Source: Musa acuminata AAA Group (taxonomy: Eukaryota; Streptophyta; Magnoliopsida; Zingiberales; Musaceae). From it: a stretch of DNA of 64,000 nt. Within the stretch, counting starts at the first letter, position 1; each line of letters opens with the position of its first letter. Of the stretch, positions 63,005 through 64,000 are shown in pieces. A model generated the notes under the pieces. That model was not told the origin of the DNA, did not search any database, and saw only the letters and a program-made list of their open reading frames with translations. Location of the stretch: the NCBI RefSeq assembly GCF_036884655.1, contig NC_088340.1, positions 33,142,501 through 33,206,500 of the forward strand, read 5' to 3'. A program made the translations under genes and the position numbers.

Positions 63005-64000
63005 GTAACATATTTACAGAACTATTTTACATGGAAATTGATCATTTTCTTTAGATGCAATTTATGATAAAATCTTTGAGTCTCCACAGTCGAGTTTTTT
63101 GCCATCTGGATCATCTGCTCTGATTTTTCATGCAACTTGTTTAGAATGTGCATATTTGATTGTATACTCTGTTGCTTGTCTAAAGGATGTTTGTTACAGA
63201 ATCTTAAGGCTTTATGCAGGTAACTATACTAAATTTATCTTTCCTGCTTTGTCATACTGATGCAAGTTGGTCCAAAATTGTGTTTGGTTCTAGTTCAGAT
63301 AAAGTAGCTTTGGCCTTTATTGTTTCTATATTTCTGCTTTCGGAATCCATAGGAAACAATAGTCTTTGTGCCAAGCCTAGTGTTATTCAATTGTTTATAT
63401 ATGAGAGTTTCCTGCTTCAATAACATGGCCATCTGTAAAAGCCTCTTGGCAAGCTTGCAGCCAGCACAAGCTGTCCGACTACTTGCTCAAGTGAAACATC
63501 CTTATGAAGGATGTATTGTTGAGGGAATCTCATAAAAGGGACAACTTATCATAGCTAGGACATATGTTGATATATCCCCAGATGAGCAGGAAATACTTGA
63601 ATAGAGATCAAACACAATCCATCAGGGAGCTAAACAAAGTAACCCAGGTCTGAGATAATAGATGAATGCAATCGTCACAGGAAAAAGATACCTAAGAGCA
63701 AAGATTTCTATTTATTCTAAGTTGAACACGTTCTTGGTTCATATGAGCACCATTCATTGTTATATTGCACACAGAAATCATTTCTACTACAATCCTTAAA
63801 ATACATTGAAATATTTGGAAAAATAGATGAGTTGATCCAGGGATTTGAAGTTCAATCTGCTCTCAGTTTCAATAACAGGTGAAAGTATGTAGGGCTGTGT
63901 TGCCACCAATACTGCCTGGAATCACCAGAACAAGCAACAAAAAATAAACACCAGTTTGTACCAACCTATATGACCTGGTATTGGTTCTTGGTGCGACTGG
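63005..64000 (+). other. GCN2 intron 28 (incomplete)
   Basis: At least 996 bp. I find no exon encoding the expected C-terminus and no recognised transposon. Confidence 0.7.

Overview
This is nuclear genomic DNA from a flowering plant. Its genes are split into many short exons with GT..AG introns, and the introns are long, AT-rich and packed with plant transposons. The GC-rich start of the second gene and the style of the repeats (very abundant GGTACCG/TACCGAGCGGTA motifs joined to TA microsatellites) suggest a monocot, perhaps in or near the banana family. That taxonomic guess is inference only.

Two plant genes lie head to tail on the + strand. (1) Positions 1-9665 hold the 3' part of an Ariadne-type RBR E3 ubiquitin ligase (ARI). 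Five exons (5569-9665) encode the last ~208 residues, namely the Ariadne helical region and a C-terminal RanBP2-type zinc finger. The RING1-IBR-RING2 exons lie left of the window. (2) Positions 11578 to beyond 63004 hold GCN2, the eIF2-alpha kinase that senses amino-acid starvation through uncharged tRNA. I place 28 exons that join in one open frame of 3,672 nt (1,224 codons): RWD domain, linker, protein kinase with all catalytic motifs, and a histidyl-tRNA-synthetase-like domain. The last ~35-40 residues are expected right of the window. A TATA box (11241) and a 15-codon upstream ORF that overlaps the GCN2 start codon (11544-11588) are visible. GCN2 covers more than 51 kb, of which only about 7% is coding.

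The rest is mostly mobile DNA in introns. (a) Three copies (89-4671, 14449-20648, 37012-41582) belong to one non-autonomous, LARD-like LTR retrotransposon family. It has ~447-bp LTRs, a tRNA-iMet-type primer site, a purine tract and ~3.7 kb of internal DNA without gag or pol. The third copy has only two LTR differences and so is young. (b) A decayed Ty3/gypsy element (28685-35291) has a perfect 5-bp target duplication (CTATG). (c) A GC-rich non-autonomous family with CAGTGATT ends and 8-bp target duplications (hAT-like) has three copies: two inside LTR element B in opposite orientation and one inside a LINE. (d) A second hAT-like MITE family has CAAGG ends, 8-bp target duplications and GGTAC-rich arms, often with a (TA)n core. 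About eleven copies measure from 122 bp to ~1 kb. (e) There is an antisense RTE-type LINE tail (58024-59125) and a minus-strand LTR-like sequence (60082-61659). (f) Three recent-looking intronic tandem duplications have periods of 123, 147 and 213 bp.

The two host genes have no evident joint function. No operon, CRISPR array, rRNA or tRNA gene was found. The most notable points are the layered, datable insertion history, the uncharacterised non-autonomous families, and the overlapping uORF on a gene that itself controls translation.
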